DNA of 64,000 nucleotides, taken from positions 6,207,001-6,271,000 of the forward strand of contig JBBMNZ010000028.1 of NCBI GenBank assembly GCA_037954325.1, written 5' to 3'. The notes beneath the pieces were generated by a model, which saw nothing but the letters and a program-made list of their open reading frames with translations, ran no database searches and was not told the origin of the DNA. This document shows, piece by piece, positions 26,701 to 37,429 of this stretch (position 1 is the stretch's first letter; every line of letters starts with the position of its first letter). The position numbers were made by a program, and so were the translations under genes. Source of the DNA: Fistularia commersonii. Lineage: Eukaryota; Chordata; Actinopteri; Syngnathiformes; Fistulariidae.

Positions 26701-29700
26701 TTATTATTGCAGTTTTCCTCAGCTAATTTCTTCCTGATGGCCGGTCTCATCCTGTTCTTGTCTTCAGCAAGCACCTTGGAATCATCCTTGGGGGCTGTAA
26801 ACTTCCTGTCGCCTATCGAGGCGTCTTTAACCGACAACCCAGCCTGGAAAAATCTCTGGCGGGCCACCTGAGTTCTCTTCGCCGCTGGCGTCCAGGGCTG
26901 GAAAGGTGGACGATGATCGGCGGGCTTGACAACGTTATTCGGTTGCGCTGACAGAACAGAGGATGGGCGCGGTGCCGGCCGGGTCTGGCTGCCTGTGTTC
27001 GGTCCCCCAGACGCGGGGCCGGCTCCGCTTTTGACCGAAGCCTCGGAGGACGGCTTTTCCACACCGTTCTGGTGGGCCTTACAAATAAAATGATCAGGCT
27101 CCTTGCCAGGTTTGTAGCTCCCTGCATGGAGCGCGCCGGAGCATTCGCTGCATCTGCAAAGAGTATCGCCATGAAATCATCAACTGTGGATTGATACATG
27201 AGGAGTAAAAAGGCAACCTATGAACGTGGATTCTTACACAAAACAGCTTCTGTGATAGAGCTTGCCTTCCACAAAGTGCCTTTGAACCAGATGAACGTGA
27301 CTCTTGCAGGCAACACATTTGCTATTGAGAGTCCTGTTTTTGACGGCATTTTCCGGCAAAACTGCCCTCTGAGAAGAAAAAAACAACAACTGAGATCATT
27401 CTCTCCTTGCCCTTGAAATATCATTTAATTACATGACAACAAGACATTCCTGACAAAGACAACTGACCTGAGCTGGGGCTCTTTCCACTCTGGGCTGAGC
27501 TGTGACGGGAGGAGGAGGACGAGGAGGGAGACGAGTACTGATGCTGGTTTTAGACACAAATGTTTGTCCAACCACAGGGAGATTTTTCTTCTCGGACATC
27601 TCCTCCTTGGAGCCATCTGCTGGTCTTTTCACACCTCCCACTGAAGAAGAGGAGGAAGAATACACTAGTACGAAGCAACACCGTTTGACGAGATAAATAA
27701 AGAACGGCCTTCAATTAAAAATTTGAACCCTGAACTAATGACCATCATGAAGTTCAATATCGTCACTAAGGTGATTTAAACCAGATGTTCTCTCACTGGA
27801 GGGATGCACTTTGAAGTAGTTGTAGTACTGGGAGACGTAGGTGAGAATGCTCAGCCTGTCCGGGACCCTTAGAGCCACCATGTCCTCAGCATCTAGCAAA
27901 GCTGGGATCCCCAACTTCTCCTCCGCTACTTGGAAAGCCTGAGGGGAGGAATAGAAATGCAAAGGTTGAACAGCAGAGGTCCATGAACACAGCCATAATG
28001 ATTTTATAAAATCCAGCGTTCACCGGGGCAGCTCTTATTTACAGCACGTGTAAAAATGTCAAACAGCACAATGTTCTTTAAATAGGCCCCGACCAGAAAC
28101 GTCTGTCGAGCCTGTATTATGAATAGCACACTTCCCGTGAGCTGGTAGGGACAAGAAAGAGGATGGAGGGAGCAAAATATCAGGCATTGTTCAGGGCCGG
28201 CTCGGACCGGCCCGTCGGATTTGAACGTCCGCCGAGAAACAGACTAAATACGGAATCTGTCAAATCTGCAGGGTGGAGATGGTTCTCTCAAAGTTCACAT
28301 CTCTTATTTAACAACTCCTGAAATAACCACCTGTGAGAAACATGAAACTGTTCATGAAATATACAAGGGTGCGAGTGACCACACAAGATACATTCTCATG
28401 TTCTGCTACAGGAAGCATCTTCCACAGTTGAACAAACCGTGATCAAGCACTTTCACATTGTGTGTAATCTTGAATAATATCTATCAATCTACCTATAGTG
28501 AATTGTGAAAACAGTTTTTTTTTTCTGCCAGTTAAGCCAAGGAAAATAGACCAAAGCTAAATAATGGAGCAGCCCGAGCTGTGCTGCCACAAATGAGGTC
28601 AAATGGACAAACATAAAGATTGTGAGTTTTAGAAATAACAGAACCATATCTGCCTTGGGATATCCCATAATGCCGTACTCTTATTCCTCCCACTCTTCCT
28701 ATGTTGTCTGCACTTGTGTCCCTTCATGGATGCATGATAGTAGCTTCATGTCTTCTCCCCGAGTCCCTGGGCTTTGTCATTTCACAGGTTCCCCTGGAGC
28801 ACGTCTTGATCTACCCCAGCAGCCTTGCCAGACATTTGCCATTCTTATTTATTTTATGAATATTAAAGTTATTAATGTATCATTTGAGCTATTACCATAT
28901 AACTTTTGTTGTCATTAGTCAGAGATCAGTTTTGCCTGTCACTCCGTACCTTCTGTTTCTATCAAACTCTCGCTTTCTATCTGGCTGTCCTTTCTTGCTG
29001 TCTCACACTTTCTACCCCAACCGGTGGAGGCAGAAGGCCGTCCACATTGAACTCAGATCCCTCCGGGGTTTCTGACATGTAAAAGGCAGTGTTTCGTCGC
29101 CGCTGTCGCCAAATGCTTGTGCATCGGGAAATGTGGGGTTTCTGTAAATCATTTTTTTGACGTCTTATGTAGAAAAAATCTGACTCGACTTGACACAAGG
29201 ATCTTGAAATAACTACAAAACTGAGAAACACAGCTGCTCGATGATCTCTCGTGTTAGGAGTTAATGAGGTGAACGTTTAAAACCACATCGGATTTCACAG
29301 AGTCCTCTTCACTCGACGCAGTAAAGGTCGAGCTACTTGGCATCTTACCAGCCTGTTGTTCTCAAACACATCCTTCACGAGGAGAGAGTCGTAGTTTCTG
29401 AGAACACAGTGAAGACGCAAAGGGAGAGTTAACAGTATCCATACAGATATAAGTGCATAGATAAAACTCAGGGGTGTCAAAACTTTTTGCAAACAGGTCC
29501 ATATTTGGTGAGGTGAAAATGTGTGCGGGCCGAGCATTCAGCCTGAGATTCTTTGAACCCTTAACATAAAATCAAATGAATCATTTCATGATTTTTTTAA
29601 ATTACAAATGGCATACTTTTCATGTCTTAACACAGAACACATTCCATACAGACTGCTATGATAGTAATGCCCCATGCCATTGTGCTTGACAAGTTGAGAT

Positions 29701-30242
29701 CAAATCAAGCTTTTTGTTTGTTTGTCTGTTTGTTTGTTTTCCTGAGTACAACTCTCTGCTGAACAGGCTGTATAATGGAATTATCCCAAGCACTATCTTC
29801 ATCTGTCGGACTTATTAATGCATAGTTTTAAATGTGTTTAAACTCTTTCAAGTCAGTGCTCCCAAACAATTAACTTCGGCCGATTTTCCTGTCAACCATA
29901 TGTGAGTCGAGCAAGCATTTGTCCAAGCACTGCATTCCCATTAATTCATACATAATTACTGATGAAAACTCGTGAAGTGTGAGTTAATATGAGAGGGTGA
30001 CAATTCACACTTTTAGGTCAGTGAACTTAAACACAAAGACACTTTTCAGAGTAGAAAGTTGGGGGGAGCTTTTTAAGATGTTTCACCCGCAGTACTTACA
30101 TCAGGTCCGGTCTGTGTTTGTGAATAATGGCACAAAAAGCCAATCCGCTTCTGAATGAAGTCGTCATGTTGATGATGTCAACATCTCTGTATCCTTCACA
30201 CTGGACCCGACACCACTGCTCCAGAGCTTTGATGGCCGCCAT
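19696..30242 (-). CDS. micall2: MICAL-like protein 2 (MICALL2)
   Basis: Rab effector and cytoskeletal adaptor; in mammals it binds Rab13/Rab8/Rab10 and actinins and directs junction-protein recycling and tight-junction assembly. Seventeen coding exons joined on the minus strand give 2277 nt (758 aa plus stop), in phase throughout: 30100-30242, 29349-29397, 27797-27938, 27468-27640, 27238-27368, 26662-27153, 26377-26564, 25505-25562, 24644-24828, 23852-23959, 23535-23599, 23242-23365, 20650-20752, 20223-20296, 20026-20140, 19856-19902, 19696-19775. Domain order CH, LIM, disordered linker, bMERB is the MICALL signature, and the text matches human MICALL2 rather than MICALL1. The protein is about 145 residues shorter than human (about 904), mostly in the disordered middle. 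The start is the Met of the conserved MAAIKALEQWC. Intron 7 uses a GC donor. MICALL2 beside INTS1 matches human 7p22.3. Confidence 0.96.
20408..20440. repeat. (GT)n microsatellite
   Basis: Short GT run in the MICALL2 intron between coding exons 13 and 14. Confidence 0.85.
20753..23241 (-). other. MICALL2 intron 12
   Basis: The largest MICALL2 intron (2.5 kb). It is AT-rich, has no supported exon, and includes a (CA)n tract at 22967-23010. The section 22500-22960 looks repeat-like in composition but was not matched to a known family. Confidence 0.8.
22967..23010. repeat. (CA)n microsatellite
   Basis: CA run ending in CACGCACGCACAAACAC, within MICALL2 intron 12. Confidence 0.9.
23535..26564 (-). 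CDS. micall2: MICALL2 exons 7-11: disordered middle
   Basis: Five short exons (26377-26564, 25505-25562, 24644-24828, 23852-23959, 23535-23599) encode a Ser/Pro/Lys/Glu-rich, probably disordered region with little recognisable sequence identity. Support is from preserved splice phase (exon 7 ends phase 1, 8 phase 2, 9 and 10 phase 1, 11 phase 0) and from open frames. Exon 7 appears to end at a GC donor; the nearest GT alternative would introduce a stop in exon 8. Antisense open frames near 24625-25023 are shadows. Confidence 0.85.
23735..23846. repeat. (GT)n microsatellite followed by poly-A
   Basis: GT run at about 23735-23809 followed by roughly 20 A at 23827-23846, directly beside the donor side of MICALL2 coding exon 10 (ends 23852). 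The repeats lie in the intron a few bases past that donor. Confidence 0.93.
25077..25390 (+). mobile_element. degenerate teleost interspersed repeat
   Basis: The stretch begins ATTCATTCATTTGTTATCTG and contains 'gggtcacaagggtaggggg', 'caccctggaccagttgc', 'gggcaatttagggtctacag', 'gcatgttttagactgtgagt', 'ggaaacccacgcagagacag' and 'gctgtgaggcagaagcgc'. This order matches a very abundant fish repeat family. It lies antisense in the MICALL2 intron between exons 8 and 9 and is diverged. I cannot name the family with certainty. Confidence 0.7.
26662..27640 (-). CDS. micall2: MICALL2 exons 4-6: linker and LIM domain
   Basis: Exon 4 (27468-27640) encodes a Pro/Ser/Lys-rich linker starting GGVKRPADGSKEE. 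Exons 5 and 6 encode a LIM zinc-binding domain with all eight ligands visible by my count: C187, C190, H208, C211, C214, C217, C237 and H240 (spacing C-x2-C-x17-H-x2-C-x2-C-x2-C-x19-C-x2-H). The exon 5/6 junction falls inside CFVC; the donor TTTGT|GTAAG at 27238 keeps phase. The rest of exon 6 is low-complexity and carries the conserved FQPWTPAAKRTQVARQRFFQ segment, matching human PPAWTPSASRTQQARNKFFQ. Confidence 0.94.
27797..30242 (-). CDS. micall2: MICALL2 exons 1-3: CH domain
   Basis: Residues 1-111 form a calponin-homology domain. Visible landmarks are MAAIKALEQWC, NMTTSFRSGLAFCAIIHKH and HRPDLI in exon 1, ENNRL in exon 2 and IPALLDAEDMVALRVPDRLS followed by ILTYVSQYYNYF in exon 3. In the MICAL family this domain binds actin or intramolecularly contacts the C-terminal half. 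Exon 3 has two in-phase donors. The one at 27797 (A|GTGAGA) gives HPSMGGVKRP, close to the human Met-Ala-Gly-Val-Lys-Arg stretch, and was preferred over G|GTTTAA at 27783-27784. Confidence 0.95.
27939..29348 (-). other. MICALL2 intron 2
   Basis: A 1.4-kb intron with no supported exon. Short frames on both strands around 28620-29230 are not gene-like. Confidence 0.8.
29469..29560 (+). mobile_element. hAT-type transposon end fragment
   Basis: Starts CAGGGGTGTCAAAAC, very close to the CAGGGGTGTCAAACTC terminal inverted repeat of non-autonomous hAT elements in vertebrates, and continues into 'ggtgaggtgaaaatgtgtgc' and 'gggccgagcattcagcctga'. No opposite inverted end was found nearby, so the copy looks partial. 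It lies in MICALL2 intron 1. Confidence 0.5.
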
Positions 30243-30245
30243 ACT

Positions 30246-30480
30246 CTGCACAACACACACACATATACACACACACATACACACACCTCCAGCTCCGTCT
30301 CGGTTCTGCAACAGGCGAGGCCGGGTCGGAGGAAATGGAGAAAAACAACGCGCCCCTGTCCGGAGGTCCGAGCGCGACCCGGCGCTGCAGCTGCGTCCGG
30401 TTTCCTCCTCCTACCTGCGGCTGCTGCTCCTCCGAGGGGCTCTGCATCCACCCACAGCACCTTGGCTGCATTCGTCTGAC
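30246..30480 (-). promoter_or_regulatory. MICALL2 5' UTR and CpG-rich promoter region
   Basis: Immediately upstream of the MICALL2 ATG is a (TG)n tract (30254-30288) and then a GC- and CpG-rich stretch to about 30450, unlike the AT-rich surroundings. Two readings are possible: the TG tract is transcribed 5' UTR, or it is the end of a 167-base intron running from CAG|GTAGGA (donor 30413-30412) to TTGTGCAG|AGTATGG (exon from 30246). The second would give a noncoding first exon above 30414. Confidence 0.55.
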
Positions 30481-31865
30481 ACCTTTCACACCTCGGTCAT
30501 GACAAAGTCAGTTTAATAATATAAAAAAAAAAAAATTCAGATTAGAAATTTTAAAATGTCTGTAATTTCTAAATGAATAAAAGTGGGCACATTTTGAACA
30601 AAACTTGAATACTGCATGAGAAGGTCATTTATGCAATGCAGTTGGGAGTTTCAGTACAGCAAGCAGGGAAGCTGTTGTGATCTAAATAAAAAAGGAATTT
30701 GTAAAATATTGCATTTTCAAGAACTTTGGGTTAAAAGATCTGAATTTCCATGCAGAATCTTCTGTCTCTGTGGTCTCTGTGGTATTATCAGAAAATAGGA
30801 TCTGTTTCGATTGCAAACTGCCTTGGAAGTGGATTAAATAGAAGTTGAAGGGTTTTGAATTTTTCTTTTTCTTTTTTTTTTTAATTATCCAGTCCTCAGT
30901 CAGGCTGTCACCCCATTCAGAACCCTGTGGACGTGGGAGACGATTAAAACAAAAAACAAAAATTAAATGTGTGTCTTTCATAGATGGGAATCCCTAAAAC
31001 AGCAACAAAAAACCCAGATAATAAATTGATTCTTATTGTTTTGTTTGTGACCCATTTCACAGGTGGTTGCAATCCCTGGTAAACAAATAGAAACTATTTA
31101 TGGAACATAAGTTCAACAGATGTGTCTGAATTGAAAATGTATACTTATATTCTCCGGGTTGGGTATACAGACATTTCTTACATCACATACAAAAATGAGT
31201 CCAAATGAGTCCCACTGCCATGTTGGAACATAGTTGGATTCCTCTTTTACCTCAACACAGGTTTTCGATGCTTTCAAATAGCCATTTAGATTGTTATGGA
31301 TATTTCAATGGTTACAGATAGAAGAAAAAAGGTGGTTCTTCCTTAACCCAGTTGGAAAATAAGTTTCAAATTTGAAATATGAGTGACCTGCTCCGGCCTC
31401 CATCGCTGAGACAAGTTTATCAATAACTGAAACAAAAAGGGAAAAGAAATCTGAAGCAAAACGTGAAGCTGGTTGATTGAAAATGAATAAATAAAACAAG
31501 AGTTTCTGGAATTAAATGTTCTAATCTGGCTGAGGACACCTTTATGCCCAGAAGGGGGCGGTGTTACATTATTCAGGTAAACAGATCTGAGACTAAGAAC
31601 TCACTGGTGCCTGCAGGGTGTCTGTGCAGACGTGAGGCTTTTGGGGGAATTTGATGATGGGAAAATAATTCGTTCAGATTACGTGTTAGATTTGTATAAA
31701 CTAATCGTCTTAATCACAAGTTATGATATCAACTCATTTTCAACTAGAATCTATCACATGCAAAACATGAAACAGCAATTTGTTTTGTTTTATTTACAGT
31801 CACATTTCCCGCATTTCCTGAGATTATGAAGTACTTAGACTAGAATATCGTGGGGGAAAAAAAGT

Positions 31866-31959
<94 letters not shown>

Positions 31960-32611
31960 ACCTACTGCGGTATGTGATCATTCGTTTGAGTAACATGGGA
32001 CATTTTAAAATCACAGGGCAAAATCCTAACCCGTGTGTCAAGTCTGTACGGCAAAGTATTTTGTAACTATACCCTCACTTGTCATGATTTCAGTTATCAG
32101 CTATGTCCATTGTTTCCTGTGAGGACATGTGGTTGCTTGCAGACATCCTGCCCGTCTGTGGAAGTAACCTGAGAGGTCAGGGATGCACTCATCATGATGG
32201 AAATGATCAAGAAATCATCTGACTTTGGACCTGCTCCGTTGTGCTCCCACTTGCTGCTGAATTGTGACCAAAACGAGGGTAACCAATGAATAATAATAGT
32301 TTCCCAAAAAACCAATGAAAAAGTAGAAATCAGCGATGATACATAACGTTAGTAAGTCAAGCTTTTGTATAAATTCATAAAAAGGTCAAGTTGAATACAA
32401 TGCTATTAAGAATGCACTTTTGAGCATCACACGAGTCATTCATTCACCTTTAAAAACATACAGTTGTGTTAATACTTCATTTTACAAGATATATTCACTT
32501 AAACCAGACTATATATAGATGTTAGTTCTGTCAAATGTTTTATGATGCCTGTTACTATGTGCCTGCATCTTTGATATGATTATCTGTACAAACAGGAAAA
32601 AGGAAAAGGAA
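30481..32611. other. spacer between MICALL2 and the homeobox gene
   Basis: AT-rich intergenic sequence holding the 3' flank of the minus-strand homeobox gene and the upstream region of MICALL2. It contains a long (CA)n tract. No exon, RNA gene or clear polyadenylation signal for the homeobox gene could be assigned. Confidence 0.7.
31868..31959. repeat. long (CA)n microsatellite
   Basis: About 90 bases of nearly perfect CA. Confidence 0.97.
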
Positions 32612-34793
32612 TCAGTCACTGTGCACAGCGTCAGTTTCCTGTGTTTGTGACAGTGTGTCACCTCCTGACGTATGTACGGTGCAGTGGATCTCGGCCTGGT
32701 GTTCTCTGGCTTTGGCCCGTAGCTTGGCGATACTGCAGGAACGGAGCTCCTCTGAGCTCGGGCCCTGCGGTCTCTCCCACTGCCCCGACCTCCGGATGGT
32801 GGGCTGCACGTGCATGCTCAGCGTGGCACTCGCAGCTTTTGTCCACGGATAGCCCTCTCCCTCCCGTCTTCTCTCCCAGTGCTCGCCGTCCGAACCCTCC
32901 GAGCGCTGTGTTAAAGCCACGCTCCCGGGGTCAGAAAGTGCTTCGCTGTCTTTTTTCACAAAGGCCCCTGAGTGCTGGCTCTGGAGTTTCAGCTGCCGCC
33001 TCATCTTTGCACGGCGATTTTGAAACCAAACCTGTAAAAGGATTTTAAATGTCAGGGACAGATCAGCATAAATAAACACACGCCACACTATTGTATATAC
33101 ATATGACACGACAAACTGTATATCTACATTATACTTTCAGCACAACATTACAGATATGGTTCAAGTCCATTCATGTGTTTATCAAAAATAGGTGCGTCGC
33201 CATCCTGCCTGACTGGTGCTATTAAGCCCTTTCATGGATTGTCCAAAGTGTTCAGAAACCACACAAATAAACAAAAAATTATGAAATAAAGTAAGAAAGA
33301 AAAAATATGAAAGCAAAAAAGGTGAAATAATATTTAATAATATTTATATTACGGTTCTCTAGATTGTGGCTGCAAAAAACATGTTTAATTTGTGACAAAG
33401 AAATAAATAGAAAAAATAATAAATTTTTCATTGAAAGGGAGTTTTTGACCAATAAAACATTCCTTACTAACATGATAACAGCTTTAAAGGTTTGGCTCAA
33501 AGCCTGTAGCACAGATTCAGTTTAAAAAGCTAAACGAGGTATTCTTTAAAGTTAAGTATATTACATGATGACTTTCCCCGAGTGACACATTAATAATGGA
33601 ATGATTTTCCCCTCTTTCCTACGTTTCATATTCTATTATATCATCATTCCACCTTTGAACTTTATTATGAATAGTAATAATAACTGCTTTATTATCATTA
33701 TTATTAGTAGAAGTAGTAGTAGTTGTAGTAGTATTGAGCTGTAGCAGTGGTGGTAATAATTGTGGTAGTTGTTGGAATTTAAGTGATACCATATGCTGAC
33801 TCAGATGGACCCACAGAAGAGGCTTAAAGAGCTTAATTTTCTCACTTTACAGCAAATTAATATCATTGCATCGGGAAGCCAGAATGTCTGCCGAGCAAAC
33901 TACCTGCACCCTGGCCTCAATGAGGTCCAGCCTGAGAGCCAGAGCTTCCCTCATGAAGATGTCGGGATAGTGGGTGGTCTCGAAGGCCTTCTCCAGCTCT
34001 TCTAACTGCCAGCTGCTGTAGTTGGCCCGTGCGCGACGCTGTTTCACTGGCCTCTGTTCGTCTGGAAATCACAAGTGCAAGCAGCAATTACACAGTCGCC
34101 AACGGGTGACAAGGAACTAATGGCTCTAGATTGGATAATTAGCACGGCAATCATTAGCCCCACTTTAACAGTGCTTGATAATTGATTGTTAGTTACGAGC
34201 AGTTAGCCAATCTTTTGTAAACATTTACATTGCGATCAGATGGTGCTCAGTGACTGTCCTACTCAAGTTTTATTTAAAGAGCACAATATCAGATTCGTCC
34301 CCTGTGGCTTTGCCATCTGGATACAGAGACTGTTCTTAAATTGTCAAATTCCTCCAAAAAAAAAAAGGATGAGGACACACACTTGGGAGGAGATGTGACG
34401 GAGGGTCCATAAGTAGCATTTTGGAGGTTGAAATTAATATAGCAAAATAACATGTGGCATGATCATACATAGATAAAAATGTTTATTCGGTAAAAGATAG
34501 CCAACAAATTAACATCAGAGGCTGACCTGACCCTCGGGCCAAACAGCTGAGAACTCACCTATGCCCTCTGCAAGTGGCCCCATACTGACTTGCTGCGTGG
34601 CCAGGAACAACGCCTCCTTGCATGGCTCCGGCTGCAGATAGCTCCGGAAAGATTCATAGCTGATGAAGGGCCCCGGGATCAGAATCTGGGGTTGAGAGCC
34701 CAATCGGGCCGGAAAAGCGGAGAAAAACTGAGCTGCAGGTGAATGGAAAACTGCAGGCAGGAGAGTGGATACCAGCTGCCCCGGGCCAAACAT
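32612..34793 (-). CDS. paired-like homeobox gene, Unc-4/UNCX-type with OAR motif
   Basis: Sequence-specific DNA-binding protein, presumably a nuclear transcription factor. Three exons, 34559-34793, 33904-34061 and 32612-33031, join in phase to 813 nt (270 aa plus stop). Residues 86-145 form a homeodomain: RRARANYSSWQLEELEKAF, THYPDIFMREALALRLDL and ARVQ|VWFQNRRAKMRR, with Q50, N51 and R53. The phase-0 intron between positions 46 and 47 is common in PRD-class genes. The GWQLEELEKAF..FMREALALRLDL pattern is closest to UNCX/Unc-4. Near the C terminus (about 231-246) SIAKLRAKAREHQAEI is an OAR-like motif, which I do not associate with UNCX. The N-terminal 78 residues are Pro/Phe-rich and unrecognised. 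The start is the first Met of the long open frame in exon 1. It lies between MICALL2 and INTS1, where human has no gene known to me. It could be a diverged tandem UNCX duplicate or an old PRD gene lost in mammals. Confidence 0.9.
33700..33775. repeat. imperfect AGT/GTA trinucleotide tract
   Basis: A loose (AGT)n/(GTA)n-like tract in the second intron of the homeobox gene. Confidence 0.6.
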
Positions 34794-35110
34794 GTCCGAG
34801 CTTCTAACGGTCCAATATTAAGTGTCAGACCCCTGAAGAAGTTCAGGCCTTGTCCTACAGGGATGCTGGCGGGACGGTAAAGCGCATCCCAGAGTTTTCA
34901 GCAAAAAAAAAAGAAAAAAAAAAGAAAAGAAATAAATCAAAAAGACTTGTCTGAAAGGTGCACTCAACTGTCCAGTTGACTGTTACAGCAACTCTATATG
35001 AGAGGCTCAGTGCAGGTATAAGGTAAAGGTGAGGCTTGACTTTTGGAGGTGGCCCCACCTTGTTTCTCATCCAATCGTCTTCCCTCCCTCTAGCTGTCAC
35101 GTGACGCTGA
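34794..35110 (-). promoter_or_regulatory. upstream region of the homeobox gene
   Basis: Upstream of the ATG, the minus strand has an inverted CCAAT box (CCAAT on + at 35071-35075) and a CACGTG E-box at 35098-35103, within a locally GC-richer stretch. A TATA-like ATAT(A/G)AG sequence near 34995 is possible. The start site was not fixed. Confidence 0.4.
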
Positions 35111-36399
35111 CATTAATGACAGAATTAAAACAAAGAAATAATCCAAATCAATCTTTCAGTCAATTTACAACATGAGTTCATCAGTGTTTGGTGTATTTTC
35201 CCAAAATGTGGCCCACAATCTCTTGGACAGGAGGGAATTCAATGCTCAATCCCCCCTTGACGACTTTTTGAAACCACAGTTTTGGAAGAACGATTGTTGG
35301 GACACATACGTTTTGATAAGAACACTCGAAATTCCTCCCTTTTTTTCTTTTTTCTTTCAGATGAGGAGTCTGATAAGTCCCCGAAGGGCTGTCAATGAAA
35401 GTCCTGTCAGACAGAAGCGGGACAAAGGTGATAGATGTTGAGCCGAAGGATTTAGAATAAACACACTTTAAAGCTGCAGAGCAGTCATCATATTGGAAAC
35501 AAAATTATCAAAAAAAAGAAATGTTCATTGTTGATTCAGTGTCCTTTTTTAAACTTGCTTTAACTGATCTTAAACAACTGTGCAGTTACAGAGTAATAGA
35601 ACATATCCCTGCTTTAAAAAGACAGCACCAGTTCACTCATTCCCAAATTCACCCTCTACATTAGTCAATGCTTATGTTGAGTCTGTAAAGTTTCTGTAAA
35701 TTATCGGTGGCTGTTATTATTAACCATAAATTACAAGTGTGGCCACAATGAGTTACTGTGTCATTATCATTACTATCATTATATTGCTCAATATATATAC
35801 ACACACATTTATACACATACTCATACAAACAGACACATATATATATACTTACATTTGTGGCTTGCTCTGCCCATAATTTTGCATATTTCAGCTTTAAGGA
35901 ACTTAATTGCCCAAAAATCCCTGCTCCTCTTAAAAAAAAAAAACACTGAGAACATCTATTACAAAAGACATGATTTGAATCTAAACAAAATTTTAACACA
36001 CAAAAATTAAATTGAGAATGTTTTTCCTGAAAAATATCATAGGTTCACTCTGCACAGTGTGCAAAGCATATTTTGACCAACAATTAAACACTGATATCAG
36101 CCCCAAAATTTCAGGCCGGCCTGAAATGTAAGTTGCGGTGTTATCGGGTAAAAATGAATAATCACCAGACATTCACAGGCCGGTACAGCAAAGTGATTCC
36201 TCTAAGCTCCATTTGTGTTGACTATGTTGGCATTCCTGGCCAAAAGGTTTTGTTGTTTACCTGAAAGAAGATTCTCGTGCCAATCCTGCTTTATTCTGTA
36301 AGGATTTTACATCACCTGCCTCGGGACGGCTGGAAAACAGCTGTTTCCCGGTTGAGGCCCTCAAAGTAAAAGCTCTAGTTGTTACATTTTAAAAATAAT

Positions 36400-36800
36400 T
36401 TGCCAAAAGCTGTAATATTGGCCTCTTCACAATTACATCGTGTTTCGTTGGACTGCTGACGGTAAGCGGTGAGGTAGTCCGTCATTGCAAAGTATGTCAA
36501 CGGTAGTCAGAGTGTTCCCAAACACTTATGGGATTTTTCCATCTTAGATTAAAGCACATCAACACATTAACAGCCTCGACAGGAAGATTATTACCACTCT
36601 CCTTCTTTGAGCGTGCCAGCTGTAGCTTAGCGCTGATGGATCTCTGATGAGATGATCAGCCTGGGTGTCTATGGGAATTATACACAGGTGTGCCAATTAA
36701 TCCAAAGATACATATCACCTAACAACACATCCCGCCGACTGCTCATCGGCTCGGGCGGCAGTGAAAACATTCCCCTGTCAGCGTTGTCACCGCTGAAGCG
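36400..36800. promoter_or_regulatory. candidate conserved noncoding element
   Basis: Balanced, non-repetitive sequence with ACACATTAACAGCC, CCAATTAATCCAAAG near 36695 and several TGATGAGATGATCAGC-type words. No ORF. It lies about 2 kb upstream of the homeobox gene. Confidence 0.35.
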
Positions 36801-37429
36801 GCGGGCTTAGGAAGCTTTGATCAGATGGAAGAGTCGTCAGGACGCAGCTGGCCAGAGTGGAGGTGAGTCACATGATGGTCATTGCTCTGCTCGGAGCTGG
36901 GACTGTGACTCTCTCACCTGTGGCCGCTTTCATCTGCACCTGTTCAAACAGCAGATTAATTCCTTTCCTGAGCTCGAGAGGTCAGGTTTTGACTGATTAG
37001 GATTTCCTTAAAGCTCCCGGTGAAGCAGAAAATACAGATTAAATGGAGAAAAAAAAAAAAGATAGAAAAGGAAAGAAATCAACTTTCTTCCATACTTCCA
37101 ATTCCTGTCATGTTAAAAAATAAATTGAATTTGAAAGAAAAAACAGACTGCATTTCAAACACAATTTGGACACGCAAATAAAGTCGAAACTTTGTGCATG
37201 TGCGTGCTTGTGTGTGCAAACCCAAATTCTTGGGTTTGCGAACTGCAGGGGGGAAGACAAAAAAAAAGGAAAATAGATTAAAAGTGTCTGGTTTGAGCTG
37301 CGGCTAAATAAACACCGTGTGTGGTGGGACTGACGACTGAATAGCCATCTCCGTTTGTCCCCGTCACACGGGTAGTTACGGGGATTTCTGGTCTGTCTGA
37401 AAGTAGACCCCTTTCCCCCTGCCCCCTAA

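Noticed and set aside
32612..34793. Identification of the homeobox gene as UNCX itself
   Set aside because: The protein is about half the length of UNCX (about 530 aa in human), lacks its C-terminal composition, has an OAR-like motif and diverges at several homeodomain positions.
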